Assembly: GCA_963745765.1 (NCBI GenBank)
Contig: CAVUYQ010000002.1
Span: 54,037-118,036, forward strand
Source of the DNA: Ww85 sp963745765
GTDB lineage: Bacteria > Desulfobacterota > Desulfobulbia > Desulfobulbales > Desulfocapsaceae
Direction: 5' to 3'
DNA: 64,000 bases
The stretch's first letter is position 1, and each line of letters begins with the position of its first letter. Position numbers and translations under genes: made by a program. Under the pieces are notes generated by a model. That model ran no database searches. It was not told the DNA's origin and saw only the letters and a program-made list of their open reading frames with translations. Shown one piece after another: positions 32,561 to 42,050 of the stretch.

Positions 32561-33368
32561 GTGGCCGGTTCAGCCAGTGCTTCGGCGGGGAAAGCGATCA
32601 CGATTAAAAGTCGTGATGAAATCCTGCTGATGGAAGAAGCAAACCGGATTGTTGCAGAAGTTCTTGTTATGCTGGAAAAGACAGTTGAGCATGGAATCAC
32701 AACCTTCGAGCTCGATCAAATGGCTGAAGATTTGTGCCATAAGCGCAACGCCTTACCGGCTTTTAAGGGATATCGGGGATTCCCCGGGAGTTTATGTGTG
32801 TCGATCAACGAAGAAGTGGTACACGGTATTCCTTCAAGAAAACGGAAGCTGAAGAAAGGCGATATTATTTCCATTGATTTCGGCACGCTCTACCAGGGAT
32901 ATTACGGTGATTCTGCCGTAACAATTCCCGTTGGCAGAATTGATGGTGAAAAAGAGAAGCTGTTGAAAGTAACGGAAGAATCACTGAGTAAGGCCATCGA
33001 TAATGTCAGGATCGGCAACAGGATATCTGATATTTCAGCCGCGGTTCAGGAGCATGTAGAGAAGAATGGATTTTCCATCGTCAGACAATTCGTTGGTCAT
33101 GGAATAGGAACGCTTCTCCATGAAGGACCGGAAATCCCAAATTTTGTGCAGGAAGGGCCTTCACCCACGGCTGCTTGAAGGCATGGTACTTGCCATCGAA
33201 CCGATGGTGAATATCGGTACCCACAAGGTGAAAGTACTACGGGACGGCTGGACGGTAATTACGAATGACAAGAAATCATCTGCACACTTCGAGCACTCGG
33301 TGGCGGTAACCAAGGATGGACCACTGGTTCTGAGCTCTCGTGCTGATTTTGATGGTGACGGGAAATAG
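32561..33368 (+). CDS. map: methionine aminopeptidase, type I (apparent frameshift near 33164)
   Basis: The literal frame stops at 33178. The C-terminal third continues in the +1 frame to 33368. Dropping one C from the CCC run at 33164-33166 joins FVQEGPSP to RLLEGMVLAIEPMVN with no gap against the family. The metal ligands are all present across both frames: D in DFGTLYQGYYGDSA, H in GHGIG, E in IEPMV and E in HFEHSVAV. The enzyme removes the start methionine and is normally essential, so an extra base in a homopolymer is the likely cause. The start is a GTG after AAGGAG. Restored length is about 268 residues. Confidence 0.93.
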
Positions 33369-33439
33369 TACTTCTCTTTTATTGATTAGTATATTATATT
33401 GATATGTTTTTGGACGTTCACTGAGAATTAGGTATATTT

Positions 33440-33673
33440 ATGGCCAAGGAAGAAGCTATAGAAGTAGAAGGGACAATTATTGAACCCTTACCCAATGCCA
33501 TGTTCAGGGTTGAACTGGACAATGGGCATAAAGTACTCGCTCATATCTCAGGCAAGATGAGGATGCATTTCATCAAAATATTGCCGGGAGACAGAGTGAC
33601 GGTTGAGCTCTCTCCTTATGATCTGACGCGTGGAAGAGTCACGTTCAGAGCAAAGAACGCCAACAAGAGATAG
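33440..33673 (+). CDS. infA: translation initiation factor IF-1
   Basis: A 77-residue OB-fold protein (EEAIEVEGTIIEPLPNAMFR, HISGKMRMHFIKILPGDRV). It occupies the A site during initiation. Its place between map and rpmJ is typical. Confidence 0.97.
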   Translation: MAKEEAIEVEGTIIEPLPNAMFRVELDNGHKVLAHISGKMRMHFIKILPGDRVTVELSPYDLTRGRVTFRAKNANKR

Positions 33674-33683
33674 GAGTTACACC

Positions 33684-33797
33684 ATGAAAGTAAGATCATC
33701 TGTCAAAAAAATCTGCAGTGACTGCAAGATTTTTAAGCGGCATGGTATTGTCCGGGTTTCCTGTAAGATCAAAAAGCACAAGCAGAAGCAGGGCTAA
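33684..33797 (+). CDS. rpmJ: 50S ribosomal protein L36
   Basis: A 37-residue zinc-binding L36 (MKVRSSVKKICSDCKIFKRH) with ligands C-C-C-H visible as CSDC, VSCK and KKH. GGAG precedes the ATG. It lies between infA and rpsM, the conserved position. Confidence 0.96.
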   Translation: MKVRSSVKKICSDCKIFKRHGIVRVSCKIKKHKQKQG

Positions 33798-33835
33798 CGG
33801 CGATACCCAGTTAAACATTCTAAAGGAGACGCATC

Positions 33836-34201
33836 TTGGCACGTATAGCAGGGGTTGACCTTCCCAAAAACAAGCATATGGATCGGGCGCTTACCTACAT
33901 TTTTGGTATCGGCCTGACGACAGCGCGAACTATTCTGAACGCCGTTGATCTTCCATACACTATGAACAGTGATGATCTGAGCGGTGAAGACGTAAATCGT
34001 ATCCGTAAGATCATTGAGGACGAGTATACTGTCGAGGGTGACCGTCGTCGTGAAGTATCAATGGATATCAAGCGCCTGACGGATCTTGGTTGCTACAGGG
34101 GCAGGCGCCATCGTATGGGACTGCCGGTGCGAGGGCAGAAGACCAAAACGAATGCCAGGACCAGAAAAGGCCCTCGTCGCGGCGCCTCTCGCCGTAAATA
34201 A
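33836..34201 (+). CDS. rpsM: 30S ribosomal protein S13
   Basis: A 121-residue S13 with a TTG start after AAAGGAG (MARIAGVDLPKNKHMDRALT). The basic C-terminal tail (GLPVRGQKTKTNARTRKGPR) contacts the P-site tRNA. It heads the alpha group rpsM-rpsK-rpsD-rpoA-rplQ. Confidence 0.97.
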   Translation: MARIAGVDLPKNKHMDRALTYIFGIGLTTARTILNAVDLPYTMNSDDLSGEDVNRIRKIIEDEYTVEGDRRREVSMDIKRLTDLGCYRGRRHRMGLPVRGQKTKTNARTRKGPRRGASRRK

Positions 34202-34227
34202 TTAAGATAAGCATACAGGAAATCAGA

Positions 34228-34626
34228 ATGGCAGCTGCAAAAAAGACAGAAGTACGGTCTAAACGCAAAATCAAAAAGAATGTACCTGAAGGTATTGTTC
34301 ATATCTATTCTACCTTCAACAACACCATAGTAACGATATCTGACAAACAGGGAAACGTTATTTCCTGGTGTAGTTCAGGAGTGCTTGGCTTTAAGGGGTC
34401 TCGTAAGAGTACCCCGTTTGCCGCGCAGAACGCTGTCACTGATGCGACCAAAAAAGCTGCAGACCAGGGTATGCGTAAAGTTGAGGTTAATGTGAAAGGA
34501 CCCGGGCCTGGCCGCGAAGCCGCATTGCGTGCTCTTATCACAGCCGGACTGGAAGTAACGCGTATCATAGATGTTACCCCTATTCCTCATAATGGATGTA
34601 AACCGCCGAAGCGTCGTCGCGTATAA
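34228..34626 (+). CDS. rpsK: 30S ribosomal protein S11
   Basis: A 132-residue S11 (GIVHIYSTFNNTIVTISD, SSGVLGFKGSRKSTPFAAQ, DVTPIPHNGCKPPKRRRV). It lies on the platform of the small subunit. Confidence 0.98.
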   Translation: MAAAKKTEVRSKRKIKKNVPEGIVHIYSTFNNTIVTISDKQGNVISWCSSGVLGFKGSRKSTPFAAQNAVTDATKKAADQGMRKVEVNVKGPGPGREAALRALITAGLEVTRIIDVTPIPHNGCKPPKRRRV

Positions 34627-34677
34627 TGCGTAGGAACATCCATCGAGTCGTAATAGCTTAATCAACGGAGGTTCAAG

Positions 34678-35307
34678 TTGGCAAGAGATACTGGCGCAGC
34701 ATGTCGCCGCTGTAGACGTGAAGGATTGAAACTGTTTCTGAAGGGAGATCGTTGTTATTCTGACAAGTGTTCTTTCGAGCGTCGGGCATTCGCTCCCGGC
34801 CAGCACGGACAGGCGCGATTCAAAAAACTATCCGATTATGCAGTTCAGTTGAGAGAGAAGCAGAAAGTCAAGAGCATGTACGGTATGCTGGAAGGACAGT
34901 TCAGGCAATATTTTAAAAAAGCTGATCTGCAGAAGGGCATCACCGGTGAAAACCTGCTTATGCTGCTGGAGAGAAGACTTGATAATGCCGTCTTTCGTAT
35001 GGGATTTGCTTCTTCACGGAATCAGTCCCGTCAATTGATCAGGCATAAACATATTTTCGTTAATGGCAAAAAGGTAAATGTACCTTCTTTCCAGGTATCC
35101 GTTGGTGATATTGTTGAAATCAAAGAAAAAAGCCGGGCAAATACCCTGATCAATGAGAGCCTTGAGGCCGTTGATCGCCGTGGTGTCCCAAGCTGGATTG
35201 AACTTGATAAGAACATGTTTAAATCGACAATTAAAGCGATGCCGAATAGAGAAGAATTGACCATGCCTATCCAGGAACAACTGATTGTTGAGCTTTACTC
35301 CAAGTAA
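34678..35307 (+). CDS. rpsD: 30S ribosomal protein S4
   Basis: A 209-residue S4 with a TTG start after GGAGG. It has the S4 RNA-binding domain (RLDNAVFRMGFASSRNQSRQ, HKHIFVNGKKVN). The N-terminal cysteines (AACRRCRREG, KCSF) suggest the zinc-finger form. It is an assembly initiator of the small subunit and often autoregulates the alpha operon. Confidence 0.97.
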   Translation: MARDTGAACRRCRREGLKLFLKGDRCYSDKCSFERRAFAPGQHGQARFKKLSDYAVQLREKQKVKSMYGMLEGQFRQYFKKADLQKGITGENLLMLLERRLDNAVFRMGFASSRNQSRQLIRHKHIFVNGKKVNVPSFQVSVGDIVEIKEKSRANTLINESLEAVDRRGVPSWIELDKNMFKSTIKAMPNREELTMPIQEQLIVELYSK

Positions 35308-35328
35308 ACAATAACAGGAAATTGACGA

Positions 35329-35366
35329 CAGACCGACCGGTGATTTCTATCACTTTGGGCGGTCTG
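35329..35366 (+). other. hairpin in the rpsD-rpoA spacer
   Basis: A 7-bp stem CAGACCG/CGGTCTG encloses an inner GTGA/TCAC stem. No T-run follows. It may tune the expression of rpoA relative to the ribosomal genes or mark an RNA cleavage point; nothing more can be said from sequence. Confidence 0.45.
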
Positions 35367-35478
35367 CCGCTATTACTACGAAGCACCTTTAAGGAGCAGG
35401 AAACTCGGAATAACCGATATCCGTATCAATGATCTGCTTAAGGGTTTTTGCTTTTCAAAACATAGAGAAAGGGATGAT

Positions 35479-36516
35479 ATGACTCACGCTGCCGACGAGA
35501 ATATACCTTTTTACCGGAACTGGCACGAGCTTATTAAGCCTGAAAAGCTTGAGATAGATAAGGACAGCCATACCGCTTCATATGCCAAGATAGTCTGTCA
35601 GCCTCTTGAGCGTGGATTTGCAACGACGATCGGAAATTCCCTCAGAAGGATTCTTCTCTCGTCAATTCAGGGAGCAGCAATCACCACTATCAAGATTGAA
35701 GGTGCGCTGCATGAGTTTACCACGTTGAAGGACGTGATGGAGGATGTGAACGAAATCATCCTCAATATCAAGCAGATAAGGCTGAAACTTAATTGCGAAG
35801 AGTCCCGGAAAGTCATCATAGAGAAGAAGGGACCGGGAGACGTTTTGGCCGGTGATATCACGCCGTCAGTCTATGTCGAGGTTATGAACCCGGGGCAGAA
35901 GATATGTACCTTGACGGGTACTTCCACATTCAAAGCTGAATTTACGGTTGAATGGGGAAAAGGCTATCTTCCTGCCGAGAAGCAGGAGAAGGACGATCTT
36001 GCCATTGGGCAAATCCCGATCGACGCCATTTTCTCTCCCATCAGGAGAGTCCAGCTCGTCTTCGCAAAGGCCCGGGTCGGTCAGCAGACAGACTATGATA
36101 AGTTGACCATGGAAATCGAGACTGATGGGTCTGTGACGCCTGAAAGTGCTGTTGCGTATGCCGGAAAGATACTCAAGAATCAAATGAATATATTCATTAA
36201 TTTCAATGAGGAACGGGCTGAACCTGAGTTGGAGGAAGAGGGTGAAAAGGATGTTGCACCGCTTAATCCTTATCTTGATAAACCGGTAGATGATCTTGAA
36301 TTGTCAGTTCGTTCGGCGAACTGTTTGAAGAACGCAGAGATTTATTTTATCGGTGACTTGGCCCAGAGATCTGACCAGGAAATGCTGAAAACTAAGAATT
36401 TCGGGCGAAAGTCACTGAATGAAATTAAGACCCTACTGTCCGAAATGGGACTGACGCTCGGTATGAAGTTTGATAACTGGATGCGCCCGGCAATTCCTGA
36501 GAAAAAGAGAGAGTAA
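35479..36516 (+). CDS. rpoA: DNA-directed RNA polymerase subunit alpha
   Basis: A 345-residue alpha subunit with the N-terminal dimerisation domain (GFATTIGNSLRRILLSSIQG) and a C-terminal DNA-binding domain (DDLELSVRSANCLKNAEI, NFGRKSLNEIKTLLSEMGL). It nucleates polymerase assembly and contacts UP elements and activators. GGGATGAT precedes the ATG. Confidence 0.98.
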   Translation: MTHAADENIPFYRNWHELIKPEKLEIDKDSHTASYAKIVCQPLERGFATTIGNSLRRILLSSIQGAAITTIKIEGALHEFTTLKDVMEDVNEIILNIKQIRLKLNCEESRKVIIEKKGPGDVLAGDITPSVYVEVMNPGQKICTLTGTSTFKAEFTVEWGKGYLPAEKQEKDDLAIGQIPIDAIFSPIRRVQLVFAKARVGQQTDYDKLTMEIETDGSVTPESAVAYAGKILKNQMNIFINFNEERAEPELEEEGEKDVAPLNPYLDKPVDDLELSVRSANCLKNAEIYFIGDLAQRSDQEMLKTKNFGRKSLNEIKTLLSEMGLTLGMKFDNWMRPAIPEKKRE

Positions 36517-36607
36517 ACAGCTTTTTTTTGCAAATGCTGCTTTAGAATCGAGAAACCTCGGGTATCCGTTTATGGATACCGTATTGTATTGATTTGAGGA
36601 AAGGAAC

Positions 36608-36997
36608 ATGAGACACGGAAAATCCGGCAGAAATCTAGGCCGCACTGGTTCACACAGAGATGCGATGTTCAGGAATATGGTAACGTCTCTGTTCGAGCAT
36701 GAGCGTATTGTCACCACGGAACAAAAGGCAAAGGAGTTGCGGCCGATTGCAGAGAAAATGATTACCCTGGCCAAGCGTGGTGATCTGCATGCACGTCGTC
36801 AGGCTCTGAACTATATTCGCAGCAAAAATGTTGTAGCCAAGCTCTTTGATGTTATCAAAGACCAGTTTGCCGACCGGAACGGGGGATATACCCGTATTAT
36901 CCGTACCGGTATCCGGCGCGGGGATGCCGCGGCGATGGCAATCATTGAACTGGTTGGCTACGAAGAAGATCTCGGCGGTGACACGAAAGAAAGCTGA
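36608..36997 (+). CDS. rplQ: 50S ribosomal protein L17
   Basis: A 129-residue L17 (MRHGKSGRNLGRTGSHRDAM, GGYTRIIRTGIRRGDAA). It is the last gene of the long ribosomal block, 21 bp ahead of a strong terminator. Confidence 0.98.
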   Translation: MRHGKSGRNLGRTGSHRDAMFRNMVTSLFEHERIVTTEQKAKELRPIAEKMITLAKRGDLHARRQALNYIRSKNVVAKLFDVIKDQFADRNGGYTRIIRTGIRRGDAAAMAIIELVGYEEDLGGDTKES

Positions 36998-37018
36998 TAG
37001 TTACAGTCGTACCCGATT

Positions 37019-37058
37019 AAAGCTGGCAATGAACATGGTTCATGCCAGCTTTTTTTTT
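37019..37058 (+). terminator. rho-independent terminator ending the ribosomal gene block
   Basis: A 14-15 bp stem (AAGCTGGCA-A-TGAAC with GTTCATGCCAGCTT, one bulged A) with loop ATG is followed by nine T. It is the first strong terminator after tuf copy 1 at 4917. Confidence 0.93.
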
Positions 37059-37079
37059 GTATAACAAAAACGAATAATT

Positions 37080-37847
37080 ATGACACAAGAAAAGAAATTT
37101 CCTGATGGAATGCAACCGCTGGGGAAAGAGGTTTTTACTTTTTTATGCCATCCCGGGGTTTCCTGTTTTACCGTTTGCTGCAAGGGTGTTGATCTTGATT
37201 TGTACCCGTACGATATTATCCGTCTCAGGAAAAGTATCGACATGGACTCGGAAATGTTCATGCGCACCCATACTGAATTGAAACCGGGGGGTAATCCTTA
37301 TTTCCCGACAGTCAAACTCAAGCTAGTACAGTCAGGTGACGAGCAGATTTGTCCCTTTCTTGAGAAGAACGGTTGCAAGGTCTATCCCGATCGACCTACT
37401 GCCTGTCGAACATATCCTCTGGAACGCGCGGTCGATCGTTCACCGAAGAAGGGGGCTTCCAGGGATTTTTATTTTCTGACGAATCATTCATATTGTCTCG
37501 GCCATCAAGAGTCCAACGATTTTACCGTGAAACAGTGGGTGAGAAACCAGCGCCTTGATGAGTTTAACCTGATGAATGACCTGTGGGCGGAAGTCGATAC
37601 CTTTTTTGCCGGGAATCCTTGGCAGGGTGAAGGACGCGGTGGACCGAATCAGCAGCTTGCTTTTATGGTCTGTTACGATATTGACGGTTTTCGTCGGTTT
37701 ATAAAAAAAAATGAGATCATCGAGCAATATATCATCAACCGTGATCAGAAAAAGAGAATAATTGTTTCAGACGAAGAGCTGCTAAAATTCGGATTTGATT
37801 GGCTGAAATTGATTCTGGGCGGCGTCTCCTCTCTTCGGCGTCGATAG
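37080..37847 (+). CDS. YkgJ-family cysteine-cluster protein
   Basis: A 255-residue soluble protein. Cysteines are arranged as CHPGVSCFTVCC (near residue 23-34), CPFL, GCKVYPDRPTACRTYPL, the pattern of the YkgJ/UPF0153 family that is thought to bind zinc or an iron-sulfur cluster. Its biochemical role is unknown. It begins only 21 bp after the T-run of the terminator and has no clear ribosome site, so its own promoter would have to overlap that terminator or it depends on read-through. The C-terminal ~100 residues match nothing I recognise. Confidence 0.8.
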   Translation: MTQEKKFPDGMQPLGKEVFTFLCHPGVSCFTVCCKGVDLDLYPYDIIRLRKSIDMDSEMFMRTHTELKPGGNPYFPTVKLKLVQSGDEQICPFLEKNGCKVYPDRPTACRTYPLERAVDRSPKKGASRDFYFLTNHSYCLGHQESNDFTVKQWVRNQRLDEFNLMNDLWAEVDTFFAGNPWQGEGRGGPNQQLAFMVCYDIDGFRRFIKKNEIIEQYIINRDQKKRIIVSDEELLKFGFDWLKLILGGVSSLRRR

Positions 37848-38131
37848 TGAACGAAGCAATGTTTTCCAGGGTACGAGAAACTTGCAAAACATTGATCAGC
37901 GTGGTAATAGAATATGTTTTGCGTACACATTAGTGTGCTGAAAAAGAAGCAGGTAAACGAATCCCGATATCCGGGGACAATGCCATCAATAATTTTTCCT
38001 TTTGTGAAAAATGAGAAAAATTTGAGGCGCTAAAACACACATCTTCAGCAGATCTGGTGTCAGACCAGTTAGTTTTGAAACCTTGGCTGATCATATGAAG
38101 ATGGAGGTTAAACCAGAAAAGGAGAAGTACT

Positions 38132-38932
38132 ATGAGCTATGCAACCGTAAAGGAGATGCTGCAGGCAGGCCTGCACTTTGGACATCAGACCAGGCGCTGG
38201 AACCCGAAGATGAAGCCGTATATCTACGGACCTCGCAATGGTATCTATATTATCAACCTGGATATCACCAGGCGCTTGTTTGCCAAAGCCTGTGACTTCG
38301 TAACAAGGGAAATCGCCGGTGGGGGCTCGGTTCTTTTTGTCGGTACCAAGCGTCAGGCACAGGCTATTATCCGTGAGGAAGCAAAGCGTTGCAAGCAATA
38401 CTATGTCGATTATCGCTGGCTCGGCGGCATGATGACCAACTTCCAGACAATCAAGACCAGTGTTGATCGCCTGAAGTCAATTGAAGCGATGCAGGAAGAT
38501 GGTTCCATCAATAAGTTTCCCAAAAAGGAAATTTTGAAGATGCAGAAGGAACGCATCAAACTTGACCGCAACGTTGGTGGCATTAAAGATATGAGAGGAC
38601 TGCCGACCCTTATATTTGTCGTTGACCCCAAAGCCGAGAATATCGCCATTAAGGAAGCACAGAAGCTCAAGATTCCGATTATTGCGATGACTGATACCAA
38701 CTGTGATCCTGACGGTATCGATTACCTGATTCCAGGAAATGATGATGCGATAAAGGCTATCAGGCTGATTACCGGTTATGTGGCAGAAGCCGTTCTCCAG
38801 GGCCAGGCTGAAAGAGACGGTGATGAGGCTTCCGAAGAGGCCCTTGAAGCTGCAATGTCAGTCAGCGAAGAAGAAATGGTTGAGACGGTTAAAACTGAAG
38901 CTGTCGAGGTGCCGGTTGAAAACGGTGATTGA
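38132..38932 (+). CDS. rpsB: 30S ribosomal protein S2
   Basis: A 266-residue S2 (MSYATVKEMLQAGLHFGHQT, GPRNGIYIINLDITRRLF, IAMTDTNCDPDGIDYLIPGN) with an acidic C-terminal tail. AAAAGGAG precedes the ATG. The 284-bp spacer upstream probably holds its promoter and leader, but I could not pick out clear boxes. It starts the rpsB-tsf-pyrH-frr series. Confidence 0.98.
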   Translation: MSYATVKEMLQAGLHFGHQTRRWNPKMKPYIYGPRNGIYIINLDITRRLFAKACDFVTREIAGGGSVLFVGTKRQAQAIIREEAKRCKQYYVDYRWLGGMMTNFQTIKTSVDRLKSIEAMQEDGSINKFPKKEILKMQKERIKLDRNVGGIKDMRGLPTLIFVVDPKAENIAIKEAQKLKIPIIAMTDTNCDPDGIDYLIPGNDDAIKAIRLITGYVAEAVLQGQAERDGDEASEEALEAAMSVSEEEMVETVKTEAVEVPVENGD

Positions 38933-39043
38933 GTCAAAAACTGCCGGGGAATAAGACCCGAAAAAGTTGAGAGACTCAAGAGAATACCCATTGCCTTAAA
39001 TGGTGACGAGCCAATCGGGCAGACTTGGTGACAGGGCAATGGT

Positions 39044-39075
39044 GAAAAGGGGCAGTCGCATGACGGCCCCTTTTC
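39044..39075 (+). terminator. attenuator-like hairpin between rpsB and tsf
   Basis: A 10-bp stem GAAAAGGGGC/GCCCCTTTTC with an inner GTC/GAC pairing, followed by C and ATTAT rather than a T-run. The T residues lie within the stem. Partial termination between rpsB and tsf is known in Escherichia coli; here it is inferred from position and fold. Confidence 0.6.
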
Positions 39076-39223
39076 ATTATCACTCGGATCGATTTTCAGA
39101 TACCATTTTATAGGTGGTGTCATAGAGAAAGAATGACCACGGAAAATTGCAGATGTGTCTGCGCATCGTCGTGGCAGTAAAAAATGAAATAACGTAGTGA
39201 TACGTCTTCCATGGAGGAATAAT

Positions 39224-39820
39224 ATGAAAATTACCAGCCAGATGGTAAAGGATCTGCGGGATAAAACCAGTGCCGGAATGATGGACTGCAAAAAAGCGCT
39301 TACCGAAACGGATGGCGATATGGAGAAAGCCGTTGATCTGCTCCGTAAAAAAGGACTTGCCGTGGCAGCCAAGCGAGCCGGCAGAGCGACTTCCGAAGGT
39401 GTTATCGAGACCTACATTCACGCCGGCGGAAAACTCGGGGTAATGATCGAATTGAACTGCGAAACTGATTTCGTCGCCAAGACAGATCAGTTCAGAGAAC
39501 TTGCCAGGGACCTGGCCATGCACATCGCCGCCTCCTCCCCGGTTTCAATCGACCGCGACAGTGTTCCCGAAGATGTTCTGGCACGCGAAAAAGCGATCTA
39601 TGTGCAGCAGGCGCTTGAATCAGGTAAGCCTGAGAACATTGTAGAGAAAATTGTTTCCGGTAAAGTAGATAAATTTCTTGCGGAGATCTGCCTGCTGGAA
39701 CAGAAATTTGTGAAGAATCCGGATCTCAGCGTTGGGGACCTTTTAACGGACTGTGTCGGTAAGATGGGCGAGAATATCAGTATCAAGCGATTTTGCCGTT
39801 TTCAGATCGGGATGGAATAA
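39224..39820 (+). CDS. tsf: elongation factor Ts (short form)
   Basis: ATG 39224 follows GGAGG and gives 198 residues; an in-frame upstream start at 39197 lacks a site. The N-terminal UBA-like domain (MVKDLRDKTSAGMMDCKKAL) and the TDFVAKT motif that contacts EF-Tu are present. The protein lacks the extra C-terminal subdomain of the ~280-residue Escherichia coli type and resembles the short EF-Ts of other phyla. It is the nucleotide-exchange factor for the two tuf products. Confidence 0.96.
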   Translation: MKITSQMVKDLRDKTSAGMMDCKKALTETDGDMEKAVDLLRKKGLAVAAKRAGRATSEGVIETYIHAGGKLGVMIELNCETDFVAKTDQFRELARDLAMHIAASSPVSIDRDSVPEDVLAREKAIYVQQALESGKPENIVEKIVSGKVDKFLAEICLLEQKFVKNPDLSVGDLLTDCVGKMGENISIKRFCRFQIGME

Positions 39821-39943
39821 ATCACCAGTTTTTCCGTCCGATTGCCTGGTAGTTTATGGGAAGCATGCAGGAGTGGTGGACATTTTGGACGGCTGCCGGT
39901 GCGGAGCCGTTAAGCGAACATTACCTTGCCCGGGAGTATCTGT

Positions 39944-40678
39944 ATGCAGTTAAAATACCATAGAATATTACTGAAGCTCAGTGGAGAGGCCCTGATGGGC
40001 GAAGACTCCTATGGGATCAATACCGGTGTCCTTGATTTTGTTGCATCGGAAATCAAGGAAATCGTCAGTCTTGGTGTCCAGACGGGTATTGTAATCGGTG
40101 CCGGAAATATTTTCAGGGGTGTTGCCGGAGCAAGCAAGGGCATGGACCGGGCCACCGCAGACTATATGGGAATGCTGGCAACGGTCATGAACAGCCTGGC
40201 GATGCAGGATGCCCTCGAGCGCGCCGGGGTCGATACCAGGGTCCAGTCTGCTATCCCAATGCAGTCTGTCTGCGAACCGTATATACGCAGGCGGGCGACC
40301 AGGCATCTTGAAAAAGGCAGAACCGTAATCCTCGCGGCCGGTACCGGAAATCCATACTTCACGACCGATTCCGCAGCTGTTCTCAGAGCGCTCGAGATTG
40401 ATGCCGATCTGATCATCAAGGCCACCAAAGTTGATGGTGTGTATGACAAGGATCCGGTAATATACCCGGATGCCGTTAAATTTGATCAGCTCAGTTACGA
40501 TCAGGTTCTCAAACAGGACCTCCGGGTGATGGATGCTGCCGGCATAGCGCTGGCAAAGGAAGATGGTAAGCCAATTTTAGTCATGAATATGACCGTACCC
40601 GGCAATGTCAGGAAAGCGGTGCTCGGAGAGAAGGTCGGCACGCTTATCAGTACCTTGATAGGCAGCTATTGTCCATAA
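39944..40678 (+). CDS. pyrH: UMP kinase
   Basis: ATG 39944 (MQLKYHRILLKLSGEALMG) with CGGGAG upstream gives 244 residues; the in-frame TTG at 39926 is less likely. It has the amino-acid-kinase fold motifs GAGNIFRG, the UMP-binding DYMGMLATVMNSLAMQDAL and the GTGNPYFTTDSAAVLRALE stretch. It makes UDP from UMP and is subject to allosteric control by GTP and UTP in most bacteria. Confidence 0.97.
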   Translation: MQLKYHRILLKLSGEALMGEDSYGINTGVLDFVASEIKEIVSLGVQTGIVIGAGNIFRGVAGASKGMDRATADYMGMLATVMNSLAMQDALERAGVDTRVQSAIPMQSVCEPYIRRRATRHLEKGRTVILAAGTGNPYFTTDSAAVLRALEIDADLIIKATKVDGVYDKDPVIYPDAVKFDQLSYDQVLKQDLRVMDAAGIALAKEDGKPILVMNMTVPGNVRKAVLGEKVGTLISTLIGSYCP

Positions 40679-40696
40679 ATAGAAAAGGTGACGAAA

Positions 40697-41251
40697 ATGA
40701 GCGATGTGATACTTGAGATGTCTGAAAAAATGGAGAAAAGCGTCGAGGCATTCAAATACGAACTGTCCAAGGTTCGTACCGGACGTGCTTCACTTGCTCT
40801 TCTCGATGGTATTTCGGTAGCTTCATACGGCAGCACTATGCCGCTGAATCAGGTCAGTACGATTACCATTCCGGAAAGCAGGATGATCGCCATTCAGCCA
40901 TGGGATCCCCAGGTTATCGGGGCCATAGAGAAGGCGATCCTGAAATCAGATATCGGCCTGACGCCGGCAAATGATGGCAAGATCATTCGGCTCAACATTC
41001 CGCAGCTTACGGAAGAACGTAGAACAGAGCTGGTTAAACAGGTCAAGAAGATTGCGGAAGAATTTCGCGTGGCGATAAGAAATGTTCGCCGCGAGGCAAT
41101 TGATATCCTGAAAAAACAAAAAAAGGACAAGGATATCTCAGAAGATGATCTGTTTAAACTACAGGAAGAGGCCCAATCAGAAACGGATGGTTATATCGGC
41201 CAGATAGACACGATAACCGCCTCTAAGGAAAAAGAGGTTATGGCCGTTTAG
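40697..41251 (+). CDS. frr: ribosome recycling factor
   Basis: ATG 40697 with AGGTGA upstream gives 184 residues. It shows the conserved KVRTGRASLALLDG near residue 29, PWDPQVIGAIEKAI, and RNVRREAIDILKKQKKDK. With EF-G it splits post-termination ribosomes. Confidence 0.97.
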   Translation: MSDVILEMSEKMEKSVEAFKYELSKVRTGRASLALLDGISVASYGSTMPLNQVSTITIPESRMIAIQPWDPQVIGAIEKAILKSDIGLTPANDGKIIRLNIPQLTEERRTELVKQVKKIAEEFRVAIRNVRREAIDILKKQKKDKDISEDDLFKLQEEAQSETDGYIGQIDTITASKEKEVMAV

Positions 41252-41261
41252 GGGATGCCTG

Positions 41262-42050
41262 TTGCAGGAGTTCATTTCCAGATCCGCAAATCAATCAATG
41301 ACATCTTCCGACCCTCTTGATCCCGGTAGTATCCCAACCCACGTTGCCATTGTCATGGACGGTAACGGACGATGGGCTCAGAAACAAAGAAAGCCGAGAC
41401 TCTACGGACACAAGGTCGGGGCTGACTCGGTCCGTGAAATTGTTGAAACCTCTCGGAAAATCGGTATCAGATATCTGACCCTGTATGCCTTCTCTTCGGA
41501 AAATTGGAACCGGCCTCAGCAGGAAATCTCTGGTTTGATGAATATCCTCAAGTCCTATCTTGTTTCAGAACTTGAGCAGATGGAAAAAAACAACATTCGT
41601 CTCTGCTGCATAGGCAATATTTCACAATTGCCGAGTACCGTTCGGGATGTTTTGCAGGCCTCGATTGACAAAACCTCCTGCAATGACAAACTCACCCTTA
41701 ATCTTGCCTTGAGCTACGGCTCTCGTGACGAAATATGCGGCGGGATCAGGCAGATCGCTGAAAAATGCTGTGCTGGAGACCTGAAACCGGAAGATATCGA
41801 TCATCAGGTTGTTTCTGATCATCTCTACACAGCAGGACAACCTGATCCAGATCTGCTGATCCGTACGGGTGGCGAAATGAGACTTTCAAACTTTCTCCTC
41901 TGGCAGGCGTCCTATGCAGAGATCTACTTTACCGAAACCATGTGGCCTGAATTCAGGCGCGATGCCTACTTGCTGGCACTGCGGGAATACCAGAGACGGG
42001 AAAGAAGGTTTGGCCTGACGGGTAAACAGGTCGGGAGCAATAGTACATGA
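41262..42050 (+). CDS. uppS: undecaprenyl diphosphate synthase
   Basis: A cis-prenyltransferase of 262 residues from the TTG at 41262, or 250 from the ATG at 41298; GGGG before the TTG slightly favours it, so the start is uncertain. Motifs: HVAIVMDGNGRWA with the catalytic aspartate, GHKVGADSV, LTLYAFSSENWNRP, and LLIRTGGEMRLSNFLLWQ. It makes the C55 lipid carrier for peptidoglycan and LPS. It overlaps cdsA by ATGA. Confidence 0.96.
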   Translation: MQEFISRSANQSMTSSDPLDPGSIPTHVAIVMDGNGRWAQKQRKPRLYGHKVGADSVREIVETSRKIGIRYLTLYAFSSENWNRPQQEISGLMNILKSYLVSELEQMEKNNIRLCCIGNISQLPSTVRDVLQASIDKTSCNDKLTLNLALSYGSRDEICGGIRQIAEKCCAGDLKPEDIDHQVVSDHLYTAGQPDPDLLIRTGGEMRLSNFLLWQASYAEIYFTETMWPEFRRDAYLLALREYQRRERRFGLTGKQVGSNST

